Numbered from the stretch's first letter, positions 45,673 through 55,415 are shown. The stretch is 64,000 nucleotides of DNA from Roseinatronobacter alkalisoli (GCF_028745735.1 NZ_JAQZSM010000001.1:372001-436000); one strand, 5' to 3'. A program made the numbers and translations. Notes: a model not told the origin generated them from the letters alone.

Positions 45673-47352
45673 GTGGCAGCAGGTGTTGGTGTGAAAACAG
45701 AAGTTGCAGCGTCCAGAACCGACGTTGTTCTTGGTGATGACTGGGTTGGACCTGGCGACGCGGTGGAATCCGAGGTGCGCGCCACCCGTGCCAAGCGCGG
45801 GTTTCTGAGTATTTCCAGTTCGCCACTTGCGCGCAAGATCGTGTTGTTCAACCTGGTTGCGTTGGTCATTTTGGTGGTCAGCGTCCTGTTTACCAACCCG
45901 TTTCGCGACAGTCTGCTGCGCCAGCAGGAACAAACGCTGGGCCAAACCGCCCAGATTGTGGCTGATATCGTCGGCGCTGCTGGCGGGATAGAGGCATCAA
46001 AGGATGTTCTGGCCCGCCGTCTGACACTGGATCAGCGGTTCGAGATTGTTCTTGTCGCGACCGATGGCACGGTTGCGGCCCATTTGCACGGCAGCGAACG
46101 TCCCGGTTCTGAACCGGTAACCGAGAAAAGAACGTTCATCAGTGATTTGTTGACGCGGATATGGTCGGGCATGACCTATGTGACTGGGGCGCGGCTGGTC
46201 GAACAGCGCCCAGCGGAATTTTCCGAAGTTGCCCAGGCCCTTTTTGCGCGCAACCAGCAGGGCCACAGGGACAGCTACACCCATCGCGGCCCGAATGATG
46301 ATATGTGGATTGCCGCTAGCGCGCCGGTGTTGAACAATGACGTGTTCGGTGGCGCCGTTATTCTGCGGCGTGATGCGCGCGATACTGCAACCCTGATGCG
46401 CCACGACCGTGAACAGGTCCTGCAGTTCTTTCTGATCGCGCTGCTTGTATCTATCGGACTTAGCTTCGTTCTGGCCTCGACAATCGCGAACCCGCTGGCT
46501 GATCTGGCGATGGCGGCGGAACTGGGCAAGCGGCGCGACGGGCGGCGCACCCATGCGGGGCGCGTGCGTATTCCGGACCTGACGGGGCGGCCGGATGAAA
46601 TTGGCGATCTGTCGCGCGCGATGCGCGGGATGGTCAGCGCACTCTATGACCGGGTTGAAGCGAACGAACAATTCGCAGCCGATGTGGCCCATGAAATCAA
46701 GAACCCGCTTGCATCCTTGCGTTCGGCGGTCGGGTCGCTGCGGATGGCCAAGCGCGAAGATCAGATACAGCGGCTTCTGGATGTGATCGAGCATGATGTG
46801 CGCAGGCTGGACCGGCTGGTTTCCGACACGTCGAATGCATCCCGTCTGGATGCGGAACTGGTCAAGGAAGAAGAAGAAGAATTCGATCTGATAAAACTTC
46901 TGGACAACCTGTGCGAACACCTGAGTCAGGAAGCTGTAAGCAAGGGGGTCGAATTCATCAAGTTGTTGCCCCAGGGGCCGATTCTGGTGACCGGGCTGGA
47001 AGGGCGGCTTGCGCAGGTATTCGTCAACCTGATCACCAATGCGATTTCCTTTTGCGAAGATGGTGATGCCGTGCGTATCTGGGCGCGCAAGCGCAATGAA
47101 CGTCTGCTGATTGTCGTTGAAGATACCGGTCCCGGCATTCCCGACAATGCGCTGCAAAAGGTGTTCAAAAGGTTCTATTCCGAACGTCCGGTCAAGCAGT
47201 TCGGGAACCATTCCGGACTTGGGCTTGCCATATCAAAACAGATTGTAGAGGCCCATCAGGGCGTGATCTGGGCAGAGAATATCCGCTTGCAGGATGCGCC
47301 ACCGGGCAGTCCGCCACTTGGCGCACGGTTCGTTGTGGGCCTGCCGGTGTGA
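45673..47352 (+). CDS. chvG: Sensor histidine kinase ChvG
   Basis: 559 residues. Two membrane helices (about 55-75 and 255-275) flank a periplasmic sensor domain. A HAMP region, the H-box DVAHEIKNPLASLRS (phospho-acceptor His near 340) and the N, G1 and G2 boxes (NLITNAISFC, DTGPGIP, HSGLGLAISKQIV) follow. The start at 45673 is a GTG with GAGGGG about 13 bases upstream; a GTG six codons later is also possible. Its stop overlaps the hprK start. Confidence 0.93.
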   Translation: MAAGVGVKTEVAASRTDVVLGDDWVGPGDAVESEVRATRAKRGFLSISSSPLARKIVLFNLVALVILVVSVLFTNPFRDSLLRQQEQTLGQTAQIVADIVGAAGGIEASKDVLARRLTLDQRFEIVLVATDGTVAAHLHGSERPGSEPVTEKRTFISDLLTRIWSGMTYVTGARLVEQRPAEFSEVAQALFARNQQGHRDSYTHRGPNDDMWIAASAPVLNNDVFGGAVILRRDARDTATLMRHDREQVLQFFLIALLVSIGLSFVLASTIANPLADLAMAAELGKRRDGRRTHAGRVRIPDLTGRPDEIGDLSRAMRGMVSALYDRVEANEQFAADVAHEIKNPLASLRSAVGSLRMAKREDQIQRLLDVIEHDVRRLDRLVSDTSNASRLDAELVKEEEEEFDLIKLLDNLCEHLSQEAVSKGVEFIKLLPQGPILVTGLEGRLAQVFVNLITNAISFCEDGDAVRIWARKRNERLLIVVEDTGPGIPDNALQKVFKRFYSERPVKQFGNHSGLGLAISKQIVEAHQGVIWAENIRLQDAPPGSPPLGARFVVGLPV

Positions 47353-47807
47353 GGGCGCAAGCCGAAACCCTGCTGCATGCAAGCACAGTGGCTTTCGAAA
47401 CAGCCGATGGATGGCACGCAATTGCCCTGAACGGGCGTTCCGGGGCCGGGAAATCCGAACTCGCGCTTGAACTGATGGCGTCTGGGGCGCGGCTGGTTGC
47501 CGATGATCAGACCCGCATTATTCGCGATGGGGCCTTGCTGTTAGCCGACGCGCCTGCGCCTATCCGGGGCATGATCGAAATGCGCGGTATGGGCCTGATA
47601 CGTGCGGCACCCCTGTCGATGGTGCGGTTGTCACTGATGGTTAATCTGGACGTGACGGAAACGGCCCGCCTGCCGGAATATCACCAGACATCTGTACTGG
47701 GGGTTGATGTGCCAACATTATACAAAGTCGGGAGCAGGGCTTTCCCTGCTGCTTTGCGGCAATATGTGCTTACGCAATCGTGGCTTGATCGGGACGAACC
47801 GGGATGA
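47349..47807 (+). CDS. hprK: HPr kinase/phosphorylase, catalytic domain only
   Basis: 152 residues with the P-loop GRSGAGKS (29-36), VADDQTRI and the HprK signature region EMRGMGLIR. It phosphorylates and dephosphorylates Ser46 of HPr. It lacks the N-terminal domain of Gram-positive HprK, as do other alphaproteobacterial forms, so it is not a broken gene. It starts with GTG overlapping the chvG stop and overlaps rapZ by four bases. Confidence 0.9.
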   Translation: MRAQAETLLHASTVAFETADGWHAIALNGRSGAGKSELALELMASGARLVADDQTRIIRDGALLLADAPAPIRGMIEMRGMGLIRAAPLSMVRLSLMVNLDVTETARLPEYHQTSVLGVDVPTLYKVGSRAFPAALRQYVLTQSWLDRDEPG

Positions 47808-48736
47808 GCAAGGCTTCTGACAATACATCGCAGGACGATGGCTTTCCGCAGGATGCTGAACGCCTGATCCTGATAACCGGCCCGGCGGGATCGGGGCGCA
47901 GCACAGCGCTGAAAGCGTTGGAAGATGTGGGGTTTGAAGCGATTGACAATATGCCGTCATCGCTGGTGCCGCGACTTGTCAGATCGCCTTTGCCGCGCCC
48001 GCTGGCCCTGGGTATTGATACGCGCAACCGTGATTTTTCGGTAAATTCCGTTCTGACACTGGTGGAAATGCTGGCGGGGCTGCCAGGCCTTGATTTTGAA
48101 CTGGTGTATCTGGACTGCGCCCCCGGAACGCTGATCCGGCGGTTTTCGGAAACGCGCAGGCGCCATCCGCTGCGCCCCGATGCGCCGGTCAGGGATGGTG
48201 TCGAACTGGAACTGAACCTGCTTGCACCAATGCGTCAGCGCGCTGATGTGCTGATCGACACCAATGCCATGACACCGCATGACCTGCGTGCCGAAATCCA
48301 TAAGTTGTTTGACAGGGACGGGCAGGGCGGGATGCATGTGCAGATTCAGTCATTTTCGTTCAAGCGCGGATTGCCTGCTGCGGTTGACATGGTTTTTGAC
48401 TGCCGTTTCCTGCAAAACCCGCATTGGAACCCAGATCTGCGCGCCTTTGACGGGCGCGACCCGAAAGTGGCGGCTTTCGTCGCCAGTGATCCGCGGTTTG
48501 GTCCTTTCTTTGAGCGCGTACTCGGTATGGTTGAGAGCTTGCTTCCAGAATTCGCGCATGAGGGGAAATCGCATCTGACAATCGCTTTCGGATGCACTGG
48601 CGGACGTCACAGATCGGTTGCAACTGCAGAAAAACTGGTCGAATCCCTTGCACAGACCAAGTGGCGCGTGTCTAAACGCCATAGGGAACTGGAACGCGTT
48701 TCGGCATTGCTGCCGAAGGTTGGCAAAGATGAGTAA
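47804..48736 (+). CDS. rapZ: RNase adapter/P-loop protein RapZ
   Basis: 310 residues. The N-terminal P-loop domain begins GPAGSGRST (26-34), with Arg where a standard Walker A has Lys. The conserved FEAIDNMPSSLVPRL follows, then a C-terminal domain with GCTGGRHRSVATAEKL. In E. coli RapZ binds small RNAs and senses cell-envelope sugar status; in alphaproteobacteria its role is less clear, but it is regularly placed beside PTS genes as here. Confidence 0.92.
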   Translation: MSKASDNTSQDDGFPQDAERLILITGPAGSGRSTALKALEDVGFEAIDNMPSSLVPRLVRSPLPRPLALGIDTRNRDFSVNSVLTLVEMLAGLPGLDFELVYLDCAPGTLIRRFSETRRRHPLRPDAPVRDGVELELNLLAPMRQRADVLIDTNAMTPHDLRAEIHKLFDRDGQGGMHVQIQSFSFKRGLPAAVDMVFDCRFLQNPHWNPDLRAFDGRDPKVAAFVASDPRFGPFFERVLGMVESLLPEFAHEGKSHLTIAFGCTGGRHRSVATAEKLVESLAQTKWRVSKRHRELERVSALLPKVGKDE

Positions 48737-48745
48737 GGTCTGGGC

Positions 48746-49144
48746 GTGATCGGAATCGTGATCGTCGCACATGGGGGGCTGGCGCGGGAATATCTCGCGG
48801 CAATTGAACATGTGATCGGCAAACAGAATGGTATCCGGGCGATCGCGATCGAATATGATCACGACCGCGATGCCAAGAAGCTGGAAATTCTGGACGCAGT
48901 TGATGCGGTTGATACCGGACAAGGTGTGATCGTTGTCACGGACATGTTCGGTGGCTCTCCGTCGAACCTGTCGCTGCCTGCCTGCGCATCGCCGAACCGG
49001 CGCATTCTATACGGAGCGAATTTGCCCATGCTGATAAAGCTTGCGAAATCGCGCGATCTGCCGATGCAGGACGCAACCACTGCCGCACTGGATGCCGGCC
49101 GCAAATACATTAATTCACTTGAAATCGGCGGTCAGGGTGTATGA
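48746..49144 (+). CDS. PTS mannose-type EIIA protein
   Basis: 132 residues matching the EIIA-Man domain, with the phospho-acceptor H9 in GIVIVAHGGLA and the VVTDMFGGSPSNLS stretch. No EIIB, EIIC or EIID genes follow, so it is part of a regulatory, non-transporting PTS that takes phosphate from HPr. GTG start with AAGG seven bases upstream, nine bases after rapZ. Confidence 0.9.
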   Translation: MIGIVIVAHGGLAREYLAAIEHVIGKQNGIRAIAIEYDHDRDAKKLEILDAVDAVDTGQGVIVVTDMFGGSPSNLSLPACASPNRRILYGANLPMLIKLAKSRDLPMQDATTAALDAGRKYINSLEIGGQGV

Positions 49145-49181
49145 ATAACTGCCTGACGCTGCTGAAGGAATACAATTCACG

Positions 49182-49451
49182 ATGGTCGAACTGGTGTTGG
49201 AAATCATAAATGAAAAGGGTCTGCATGCGCGGGCCTCTGCCAAGTTTGTCGAAGTGGTGGAACGCCATGACGCCACCGCAGAAGTCAGTAAGGACGGCAT
49301 GAGCGTGCCGGGGGATTCCATCATGGGCCTGTTGATGCTGGCCGCATCGCGCGGCACATCCATCAATGTCAGCATTCGCGGGGAACAGGCACAGGATCTG
49401 GCGGATGCCCTGCGCCATCTGGTCAGTGACCGTTTCGGAGAGCGGATGTAA
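49182..49451 (+). CDS. ptsH: Phosphocarrier protein HPr
   Basis: 89 residues with the EI phosphorylation site at H15 (KGLHARASA) and the HprK site at S46 (GDSIMGLLML). It receives phosphate from enzyme I and passes it to EIIA proteins; HprK modification at Ser46 tunes this. Enzyme I is not in the window. Last gene of the chvI-ptsH run, ending in a strong terminator. Confidence 0.95.
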   Translation: MVELVLEIINEKGLHARASAKFVEVVERHDATAEVSKDGMSVPGDSIMGLLMLAASRGTSINVSIRGEQAQDLADALRHLVSDRFGERM

Positions 49452-49480
49452 TCACGAATCCCATCATGATGCGGCCAGTC

Positions 49481-49514
49481 AAAAGCCGGGGCTTTGTTCA
49501 AGCCCCGGCTTTTA
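49481..49514. terminator. Bidirectional terminator between ptsH and the NYN gene
   Basis: Perfect 14-base-pair stem AAAAGCCGGGGCTT / AAGCCCCGGCTTTT with a TGTTC loop. The T-run on each strand lets it stop both convergent transcripts. Confidence 0.9.
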
Positions 49515-49555
49515 TTGTGTTTCAGAAATAGGTAGCAAGGCAGATCGTGTTCGCC

Positions 49556-50128
49556 TTACTCCACGGATTCCTGTTCCTGCGGTTGGTCAAAGCGTGGCTC
49601 ACGCGGGGGGCGACCAATCACGTCACGCAATTCATCCAGCTCGATGAAATTGTCGGCCTGGCGGCGCAATTCATCCGCAATCATGGGCGGCTGGCTGCGA
49701 ATCGTTGAAACCACCGATACGCGCACACCCTGACGTTGCAGGCTTTCGACCAGAGGGCGAAAATCCCCGTCACCGGAAAACAGCACTGCATGGTCCAGTC
49801 GCGGCGCAAGTTCCATCGCATCCACGGCCAGCTCGATATCCATGTTGCCCTTGACCTTCCGGCGCCCCATGGAATCAGTGTATTCCTTCGCGGCCTTTGT
49901 CACCATGCTGTAACCATTATAGTGTAACCAATCGACCAACGGGCGGATGGGGGAATATTCGTCGTTTTCCAGCAATGCGGTGTAGTAGAATGCACGCAGC
50001 AATTTGCCACGGCGCATGAATTCCTGTCGCAGAAGTTTATAGTCAATGTCGAAACCAAGTGCTTTTCCGGCGGCGTAAAGGTTCGATCCGTCGATGAAAA
50101 GCGCCAGGCGCTCATCTTTGTAAAACAT
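49556..50128 (-). CDS. NYN domain protein (LabA/DUF88 family, PIN-like)
   Basis: 190 residues with the NYN core: LALFIDGSNLYAAGKALG (first Asp near 13), KGNMDIELAVDAMELA and HAVLFSGDGDFRPLVESL. The Asp residues match the metal site of PIN-type ribonucleases, so RNA cleavage or binding is likely. The last 30 residues are acidic and Pro/Arg-mixed. It is divergent from folK with only 53 bases between their starts. Substrate unknown. Confidence 0.85.
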   Translation of the reverse strand: MFYKDERLALFIDGSNLYAAGKALGFDIDYKLLRQEFMRRGKLLRAFYYTALLENDEYSPIRPLVDWLHYNGYSMVTKAAKEYTDSMGRRKVKGNMDIELAVDAMELAPRLDHAVLFSGDGDFRPLVESLQRQGVRVSVVSTIRSQPPMIADELRRQADNFIELDELRDVIGRPPREPRFDQPQEQESVE

Positions 50129-50181
50129 AGTTTTACCTTTGTGTTTTTTAACCTATCACACCACGACTTTCTCGAATACGT

Positions 50182-50820
50182 ATGATGGCTATGCCTGATA
50201 TCCAAAGTCCATCAAGGACAGATTCATACATGCTAGATATCGCAAACCGGTCCGAGTTCAATCCGATCCTTGTTGCACTCGGGTCAAACCTGGCGGGGCA
50301 TTCGGATAGTCCGATTGCCCAACTGCGCGGCGCGATTGACGAAATGTCAAAAAAATCCTTTAAAATTATAGCCAGAAGCCGGTGTTTTCGCACGCCGTGC
50401 TTTCCCGCAGGTGCCGGGCCTGATTTCGTGAATGCCGTGATCGTGTGTGAATGTGATCTTGGTCCGCGTGCCGTTCTGGATGCTTTGCATAGTATTGAAG
50501 ATGCAGCAGGGCGGCATCGGTCTGCCCGCTGGCAGGCGCGTGTTCTGGACCTTGATCTGCTGGCGATGGGGGGGCAGGTTCTGCCTGATATGCCGACCTA
50601 CCGGCAATGGGCGGAACTGGAACCCGGGCAGCAAATGAAACAAGCCCCGCCAGAGCTGATCTTGCCGCACCCCCGCATTCAGGACCGTGGCTTTGTTCTG
50701 GTGCCGCTGATGGATGTTGCCCCGGATTGGGTGCATCCGGTTAGTGGCCAAACGGTGCGGGCGATGCATGCCGCGCTTGATCCGGCGGAATTGGCGCAAA
50801 TTACCCCGATTTCACACTGA
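50182..50820 (+). CDS. folK: 2-amino-4-hydroxy-6-hydroxymethyldihydropteridine pyrophosphokinase
   Basis: 212 residues, somewhat longer than the usual 160. The HPPK motifs are clear: LVALGSNLAG near residue 31, ARVLDLDLLAMGG (metal-binding Asp pair) and LPHPRIQDRGFVLVPL. It transfers pyrophosphate from ATP to the pterin precursor of folate. The extra N-terminal residues suggest the true start could be the ATG at 50230; both have only moderate ribosome-binding sites. Confidence 0.92.
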   Translation: MMAMPDIQSPSRTDSYMLDIANRSEFNPILVALGSNLAGHSDSPIAQLRGAIDEMSKKSFKIIARSRCFRTPCFPAGAGPDFVNAVIVCECDLGPRAVLDALHSIEDAAGRHRSARWQARVLDLDLLAMGGQVLPDMPTYRQWAELEPGQQMKQAPPELILPHPRIQDRGFVLVPLMDVAPDWVHPVSGQTVRAMHAALDPAELAQITPISH

Positions 50821-50919
50821 TGCGCATGGAATTGTGACTTGCGGACGCTTGCACAAAGGTGATTCGCGCAGTATGCAGCAACTTCTGGCCCACATCTGTT
50901 CTGAAATTGGAGTCTGCCC

Positions 50920-51279
50920 ATGGCCCGCGTAACGGTAGAAGATTGCGTTGACAAGGTTCCCAACCGCTTCGAACTGGTCGCTTTGGCGGCACATCGTGCG
51001 CGTGAAATCGCTGCTGGTGCACCCATCACTGTTGACCGCGACAATGATAAGAACCCGGTCGTTTCCTTGCGCGAAATCGCGGATGAAACGCAATCAGCCG
51101 ATGAGTTGCGCGAGCGTCTGATCGAAAGCCTGCAAACCCAGATCGAGGTTGACCTGCCCGAAGATGACAACATGGCGTTGTTGATGGGCCGCGCCGAACA
51201 GGACAAGCCCGAAGAAGACAGCATGAGCGAAGAGCAGATGCTGCGCGCGCTGATGGAGGCGCAGGGGCAGGCAGGCTGA
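50920..51279 (+). CDS. rpoZ: RNA polymerase omega subunit
   Basis: 119 residues. The N-terminal 60 residues match omega ([30 protein letters not shown] is partly visible as [14 protein letters not shown]), and the C-terminal part is an acidic tail usual in alphaproteobacteria. It stabilises RNA polymerase and contributes to ppGpp binding. It stands directly upstream of the ppGpp synthase/hydrolase gene, a conserved pairing. Confidence 0.95.
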   Translation: MARVTVEDCVDKVPNRFELVALAAHRAREIAAGAPITVDRDNDKNPVVSLREIADETQSADELRERLIESLQTQIEVDLPEDDNMALLMGRAEQDKPEEDSMSEEQMLRALMEAQGQAG

Positions 51280-51353
51280 AGTGTCGCGCTGGCGGGCATA
51301 ACACCGCCAGCCCGTGACCTGACAGGAATATTTTCGGGGAAGGTTATTCGCGC

Positions 51354-53471
51354 GTGATCACACTTGCTGATCTGATCGCTTTGGTGCGCAACTATAACCC
51401 GAAAACGGATGAAGACCTTATTCGTCGCGCCTGGGTTTACGGCGAAGCGATGCATGAAGGCCAGTTCCGGCATTCGGGAGAGCCTTATTTCACGCATCCG
51501 GTCGCCGTTGCCGCGTTGCTGACAGAAATGCGTCTGGATGACTCCACGCTTGTCACGGCGCTTTTGCACGATACGATCGAAGACACCAAATCGACCTATT
51601 CCGAGGTCGCGCAGATGTTTGGCGAAGAAATTGCCGAACTTGTCGACGGTGTTACCAAGCTGACAAACCTGCAGATTTCGTCATCCGAGGCGAAACAAGC
51701 AGAGAATATCCGCAAACTGCTGATTGCCATGTCGCGCGATTTGCGTGTCATTCTGGTGAAGCTGGCGGACCGCTTGCACAATATGCGCACCATCAGGTCC
51801 ATGAAACCCGCCAAGCAGGCCCAGAAAGCCCGTGAAACCATGGATATCTATGCGCCTTTGGCAGGGCGCATGGGCATGCAATGGATGCGCGAGGAACTGG
51901 AGGATCTGGCGTTCCGGGTGCTGAACCCGGAAGCGCGCAATTCCATCCTGCGCCGGTTTATCACGCTTCAGCGCGAGGCGGGGGACGTGCTGCACCGGAT
52001 CAGCGGTGATATCCGCACCGAACTGGAACGTGCCGAAATCGACGCTGTTGTGTTCGGGCGCGCGAAGAAACCGTATTCCATCTGGCGCAAGATGCAGGAA
52101 AAGGAACTTGCCTTTTCGCGGCTGTCCGACATTTACGGGTTTCGCATCATCACCAATTCGGTTGATGAATGCTATACTGTTCTGGGGCTGATGCATGGCC
52201 GCTGGCGTGCTGTGCCGGGGCGTTTCAAGGATTATATCAGCCAGCCGAAATCGAACGGTTACCGGTCCATTCATACCACAGTGTCGGGACGCGATGGCAA
52301 GCGCGTTGAAATCCAGATACGAACCCGCGAAATGCACGAAGTGGCGGAAGCGGGTGTTGCTGCGCATTGGGCGTATCGCGACGGTGAACGCAGCGTGAAC
52401 CCGTTTGCGGTTGACCCCGCCAAATGGATCGCCACCCTGACCGAAGGCCTGGGTTCCGAAGAGGATCACGACGCATTTCTGGAACATGTCAAACTGGAAA
52501 TGTATTCTGATCAGGCGTTTTGCTTCACGCCCAAGGGGGACGTGATTCAGTTGCCGCGCGGGGCGACGCCGCTTGATTTCGCCTATGCGATCCATACGCG
52601 CATCGGCAATAGCTGTGTGTCCGCAAAGGTGGACGGGCTGCGCGTGCCGCTATGGACGCGCCTGCGCAATGGTCAGTCGGTCGAAATCATTACCGCCGAG
52701 GGGCAACGGCCACAGGCAAGCTGGATAGACATCGTTGCCACAGGGCGCGCGAAAGCTGCCATCCGCCGGTCACTGCGCGATGAGGACCGCGCGCGCTTCA
52801 TGCGTCTGGGCGGCGAATTGCTGCGTGCCGCGTTTGAGAATGCAGGCCGCGACATGAGTAATAAGGCGCTGGCGACAGCTGCCAAGATCATGGGCATTTC
52901 TGATGCAGCGGAATTGCGCGCGCGCGTTGGCGCGGCTGAAATCAGCGCACGGCGGGTTGTGGCGGCGCTGTATCCGGATGGCGTGTCCGAGACCCCGCAG
53001 GTCGATGCCTCGCGCCCTGTCCTGGGTCTGAATGCTGATCAGTCCTTTCGCCGCGCCGCCTGCTGTCAGCCGTTGCCGGGGGAACGTATTGTCGGGATTA
53101 CCTACCGTGGCAAAGGGGTGGTGGCCCATGCGATGGATTGCGACGCCCTGGCAGAATTCGAGGACCAGCCCGACCGCTGGATTGACCTGCGCTGGCAGGA
53201 CGGTACACATCCCGCAGTATATGGTGTGACCTTGGACCTGACGATTTCGAATGATGCCGGCGTATTGGGGCGCGTCTGCAGCTTGATCGGCGAGCATAAG
53301 GCGAATATCTCGGATTTGCGCTTTATGGATCGCAAACCGGATTTTTACCGTCTTATGGTTGAGGTGGAAATGCGCGGCGTGTCACATTTGCACGAAGTGA
53401 TGACCGCGCTTGAAGCCGAAACGTCCGTTGCGCGTATTCTGCGGACACGCGATCCGTCCCTGCGCCCATGA
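51354..53471 (+). CDS. Bifunctional (p)ppGpp synthase/hydrolase (RelA/SpoT)
   Basis: 705 residues with all long-RSH domains. The HD hydrolase is at about 25-180 (YFTHPVAVAALL, LLHDTIEDT). The synthetase is at about 235-350 (KKPYSIWRKMQEK, DIYGFRII, YRSIHTTV), then come TGS (about 390-450, FCFTPKGDVIQLP) and C-terminal ACT. Both active sites look intact, so it should make and degrade ppGpp. GTG start. It is the only RSH gene in the window. Confidence 0.95.
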   Translation: MITLADLIALVRNYNPKTDEDLIRRAWVYGEAMHEGQFRHSGEPYFTHPVAVAALLTEMRLDDSTLVTALLHDTIEDTKSTYSEVAQMFGEEIAELVDGVTKLTNLQISSSEAKQAENIRKLLIAMSRDLRVILVKLADRLHNMRTIRSMKPAKQAQKARETMDIYAPLAGRMGMQWMREELEDLAFRVLNPEARNSILRRFITLQREAGDVLHRISGDIRTELERAEIDAVVFGRAKKPYSIWRKMQEKELAFSRLSDIYGFRIITNSVDECYTVLGLMHGRWRAVPGRFKDYISQPKSNGYRSIHTTVSGRDGKRVEIQIRTREMHEVAEAGVAAHWAYRDGERSVNPFAVDPAKWIATLTEGLGSEEDHDAFLEHVKLEMYSDQAFCFTPKGDVIQLPRGATPLDFAYAIHTRIGNSCVSAKVDGLRVPLWTRLRNGQSVEIITAEGQRPQASWIDIVATGRAKAAIRRSLRDEDRARFMRLGGELLRAAFENAGRDMSNKALATAAKIMGISDAAELRARVGAAEISARRVVAALYPDGVSETPQVDASRPVLGLNADQSFRRAACCQPLPGERIVGITYRGKGVVAHAMDCDALAEFEDQPDRWIDLRWQDGTHPAVYGVTLDLTISNDAGVLGRVCSLIGEHKANISDLRFMDRKPDFYRLMVEVEMRGVSHLHEVMTALEAETSVARILRTRDPSLRP

Positions 53472-53514
53472 CTGGCCTGGCCGGGTCAGGTTGAATGAAG
53501 GTCTGCCGCCCGTG

Positions 53515-54141
53515 GTGTTCAAACGACGAAATCCAAGGAATTTTCGCCAGAGACTGGTGAATCTCTTCGTTCCGGGCGGGGGATGGGGGCGGTCCGCCAG
53601 TTATGTCATGCATCGGTTGCGCCGATTGCCTGACAGCCCTGAACGAATCGCGCGCGGCATTGCGGCAGGCGTTGCTGTCAGTTGCACGCCACTGTTCGGA
53701 TTGCATTTCGTGGTATCGGGGATCGTGGCATGGCTGTTGCGCGGCAATATACTTGCATCCCTGCTGGCGACATTCTTCGGCAACCCTTTCACCTTTCCGA
53801 TCATCGCGCTTTCGGCGCTGGAATTAGGCAGCTTCATTCTGGGCATTGATAACACGTTGCAGGGCAAGCACGCGATCCGCGCCTTCGGGGCTGTATGGGC
53901 GGAATTGTGGCACAACAGTGTATCGATGTTTACGTCAGAACCGGTCAGTTGGCAGAATATGGCGCATTTCGGGTGGGATGTGTTTGCGCCCTATATGCTG
54001 GGCGGAACGATCATCGGTGTGATCTGTGGTGTACCAGCCTATTTTCTGTCATTACCCCTGATCCGCGCCTATCGCAAACGCCGGATCAAGAAGGTGCAGG
54101 AACGGTTTGAACAGGCACGGAAGAATGATCAGGCACGGTGA
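53515..54141 (+). CDS. DUF2062 membrane protein
   Basis: 208 residues. A basic N-terminus (FKRRNPRNF) is followed by two or three membrane helices (about 55-80, 85-105 and 155-180) and a basic, Lys/Arg-rich C-terminus. The DUF2062 stretches ARGIAAGVAVSCTPLFGLHF and LATFFGNPFTFP are clear. Function unknown. The GTG at 53515 is chosen because MFKRR is the typical start; it lies 43 bases after the RelA/SpoT gene. Confidence 0.8.
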   Translation: MFKRRNPRNFRQRLVNLFVPGGGWGRSASYVMHRLRRLPDSPERIARGIAAGVAVSCTPLFGLHFVVSGIVAWLLRGNILASLLATFFGNPFTFPIIALSALELGSFILGIDNTLQGKHAIRAFGAVWAELWHNSVSMFTSEPVSWQNMAHFGWDVFAPYMLGGTIIGVICGVPAYFLSLPLIRAYRKRRIKKVQERFEQARKNDQAR

Positions 54142-54228
54142 ATAATCTGCGCAGTCATTGAGTTTGGCGCGTCACCCGCTATGGTGTGACGCGATGACAG
54201 GTAAGGCATTGTGAATGCGGGGATCAGC

Positions 54229-54984
54229 ATGAATGGACGAACAGACCGGCCTTTGCGCCTTGGGGTGAATATTGACCATGTGGCCACCTTGCGCAATGCA
54301 CGTGGCGGACGCGACCCTGACCCGGCCCGCGCGGCCAGACTGGCGCAGCAGGCCGGCGCCGACGGCATTACCCTGCATCTGCGCGAAGATCGCCGCCATA
54401 TTGTGGACGCGGATGTGCCCGCTGTGATGGCGGCGGTGACATTGCCCATCAACCTGGAGATGGCCGCCACGGCCGAAATGCAAGCCATCGCGCTGGCGCA
54501 TAAGCCGCATGCCGTGTGCATTGTCCCCGAACGGCGCGAAGAACGCACCACCGAAGGCGGGCTGGACGTGGCCGCAGATGTGGACCGGTTGCACGATTTC
54601 ATCGCACCCCTGCGTGCCGCTGGCAGCAGGGTTTCGCTGTTCATCGCACCGGATGAGGCCCAGGTGGAAGCGGCGGCGCGCGTTGGGGCGCAGGTTGTGG
54701 AACTGCATGTCGGCGCCTATTGCGAGTATTGCGCAGACGGGGATGACGCAGCGTGTGATGCCGAGCTGCGTCGCTTGTTCACCGCGTCTGCGCTGGCCCA
54801 TGAACTGGGGCTGGAAGTGCACGCAGGGCATGGGTTGAATTTCAGCAATGTCGGTCCGATCGCGGCAATTCCCGAATTGGTGGAACTGAATATCGGGCAT
54901 TTCCTTGTGGGCGAGGCCGTGTTCATCGGGCTGGACGCTGCGATCCGTGAAATGCGCAGGCAAATGACCCAGGCGCGGATGTGA
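54229..54984 (+). CDS. pdxJ: Pyridoxine 5'-phosphate synthase
   Basis: 251 residues, TIM barrel, with the PdxJ motifs [16 protein letters not shown] near the start, [25 protein letters not shown] and [11 protein letters not shown]. It condenses amino-propanone phosphate with deoxyxylulose phosphate to make pyridoxine phosphate. A GTG at 54211 with TAAGG upstream is an alternative start. It lies eight bases before acpS, a standard pairing. Confidence 0.95.
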   Translation: MNGRTDRPLRLGVNIDHVATLRNARGGRDPDPARAARLAQQAGADGITLHLREDRRHIVDADVPAVMAAVTLPINLEMAATAEMQAIALAHKPHAVCIVPERREERTTEGGLDVAADVDRLHDFIAPLRAAGSRVSLFIAPDEAQVEAAARVGAQVVELHVGAYCEYCADGDDAACDAELRRLFTASALAHELGLEVHAGHGLNFSNVGPIAAIPELVELNIGHFLVGEAVFIGLDAAIREMRRQMTQARM

Positions 54985-54991
54985 TCGGGAA

Positions 54992-55393
54992 ATGATATTG
55001 GGGGTGGGCACCGATCTGGCGAATATCGACCGGATCGCGGGCACATTGGCGCGGTTTGGTGACCGGTTCCGCAACCGCGTCTTCACCGAAGAAGAACTGG
55101 CGCGAGCGCGCAGGCGGGGCGATGATGTCGCGACCTATGCCAAGCGCTGGGCTGCGAAAGAAGCCTGTTCCAAGGCGCTGGGCACTGGTCTTGCCATGGG
55201 AATATCATGGCGGGACATGTGGGTGACAAACCTGAAGGGGGGGCAGCCGGTCATGCATGTATCCGGATGGGCGGCCGCCCGTCTTGCAGACATGACACCG
55301 CCGGGACATGAGGCCGTGATTCATGTCAGCCTGACAGATGATTTTCCATGGGCGCAGGCATTTGTTGTGATCGAGGCGCGGATTCTACGTTGA
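54992..55393 (+). CDS. acpS: Holo-[acyl-carrier-protein] synthase
   Basis: 133 residues with the two AcpS motifs: [12 protein letters not shown] (4-15, the magnesium-binding Asp) and [15 protein letters not shown] (near 52-66, Glu and Lys). It attaches phosphopantetheine to acyl carrier protein. It is read with pdxJ. Confidence 0.95.
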   Translation: MILGVGTDLANIDRIAGTLARFGDRFRNRVFTEEELARARRRGDDVATYAKRWAAKEACSKALGTGLAMGISWRDMWVTNLKGGQPVMHVSGWAAARLADMTPPGHEAVIHVSLTDDFPWAQAFVVIEARILR

Positions 55394-55415
55394 TCGGCCT
55401 ATTGATATCTGACAT

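Noticed and set aside
47349-47807. hprK as a truncated pseudogene
   Set aside because: The P-loop and HprK signature are intact, and alphaproteobacterial HprK normally lacks the N-terminal domain.
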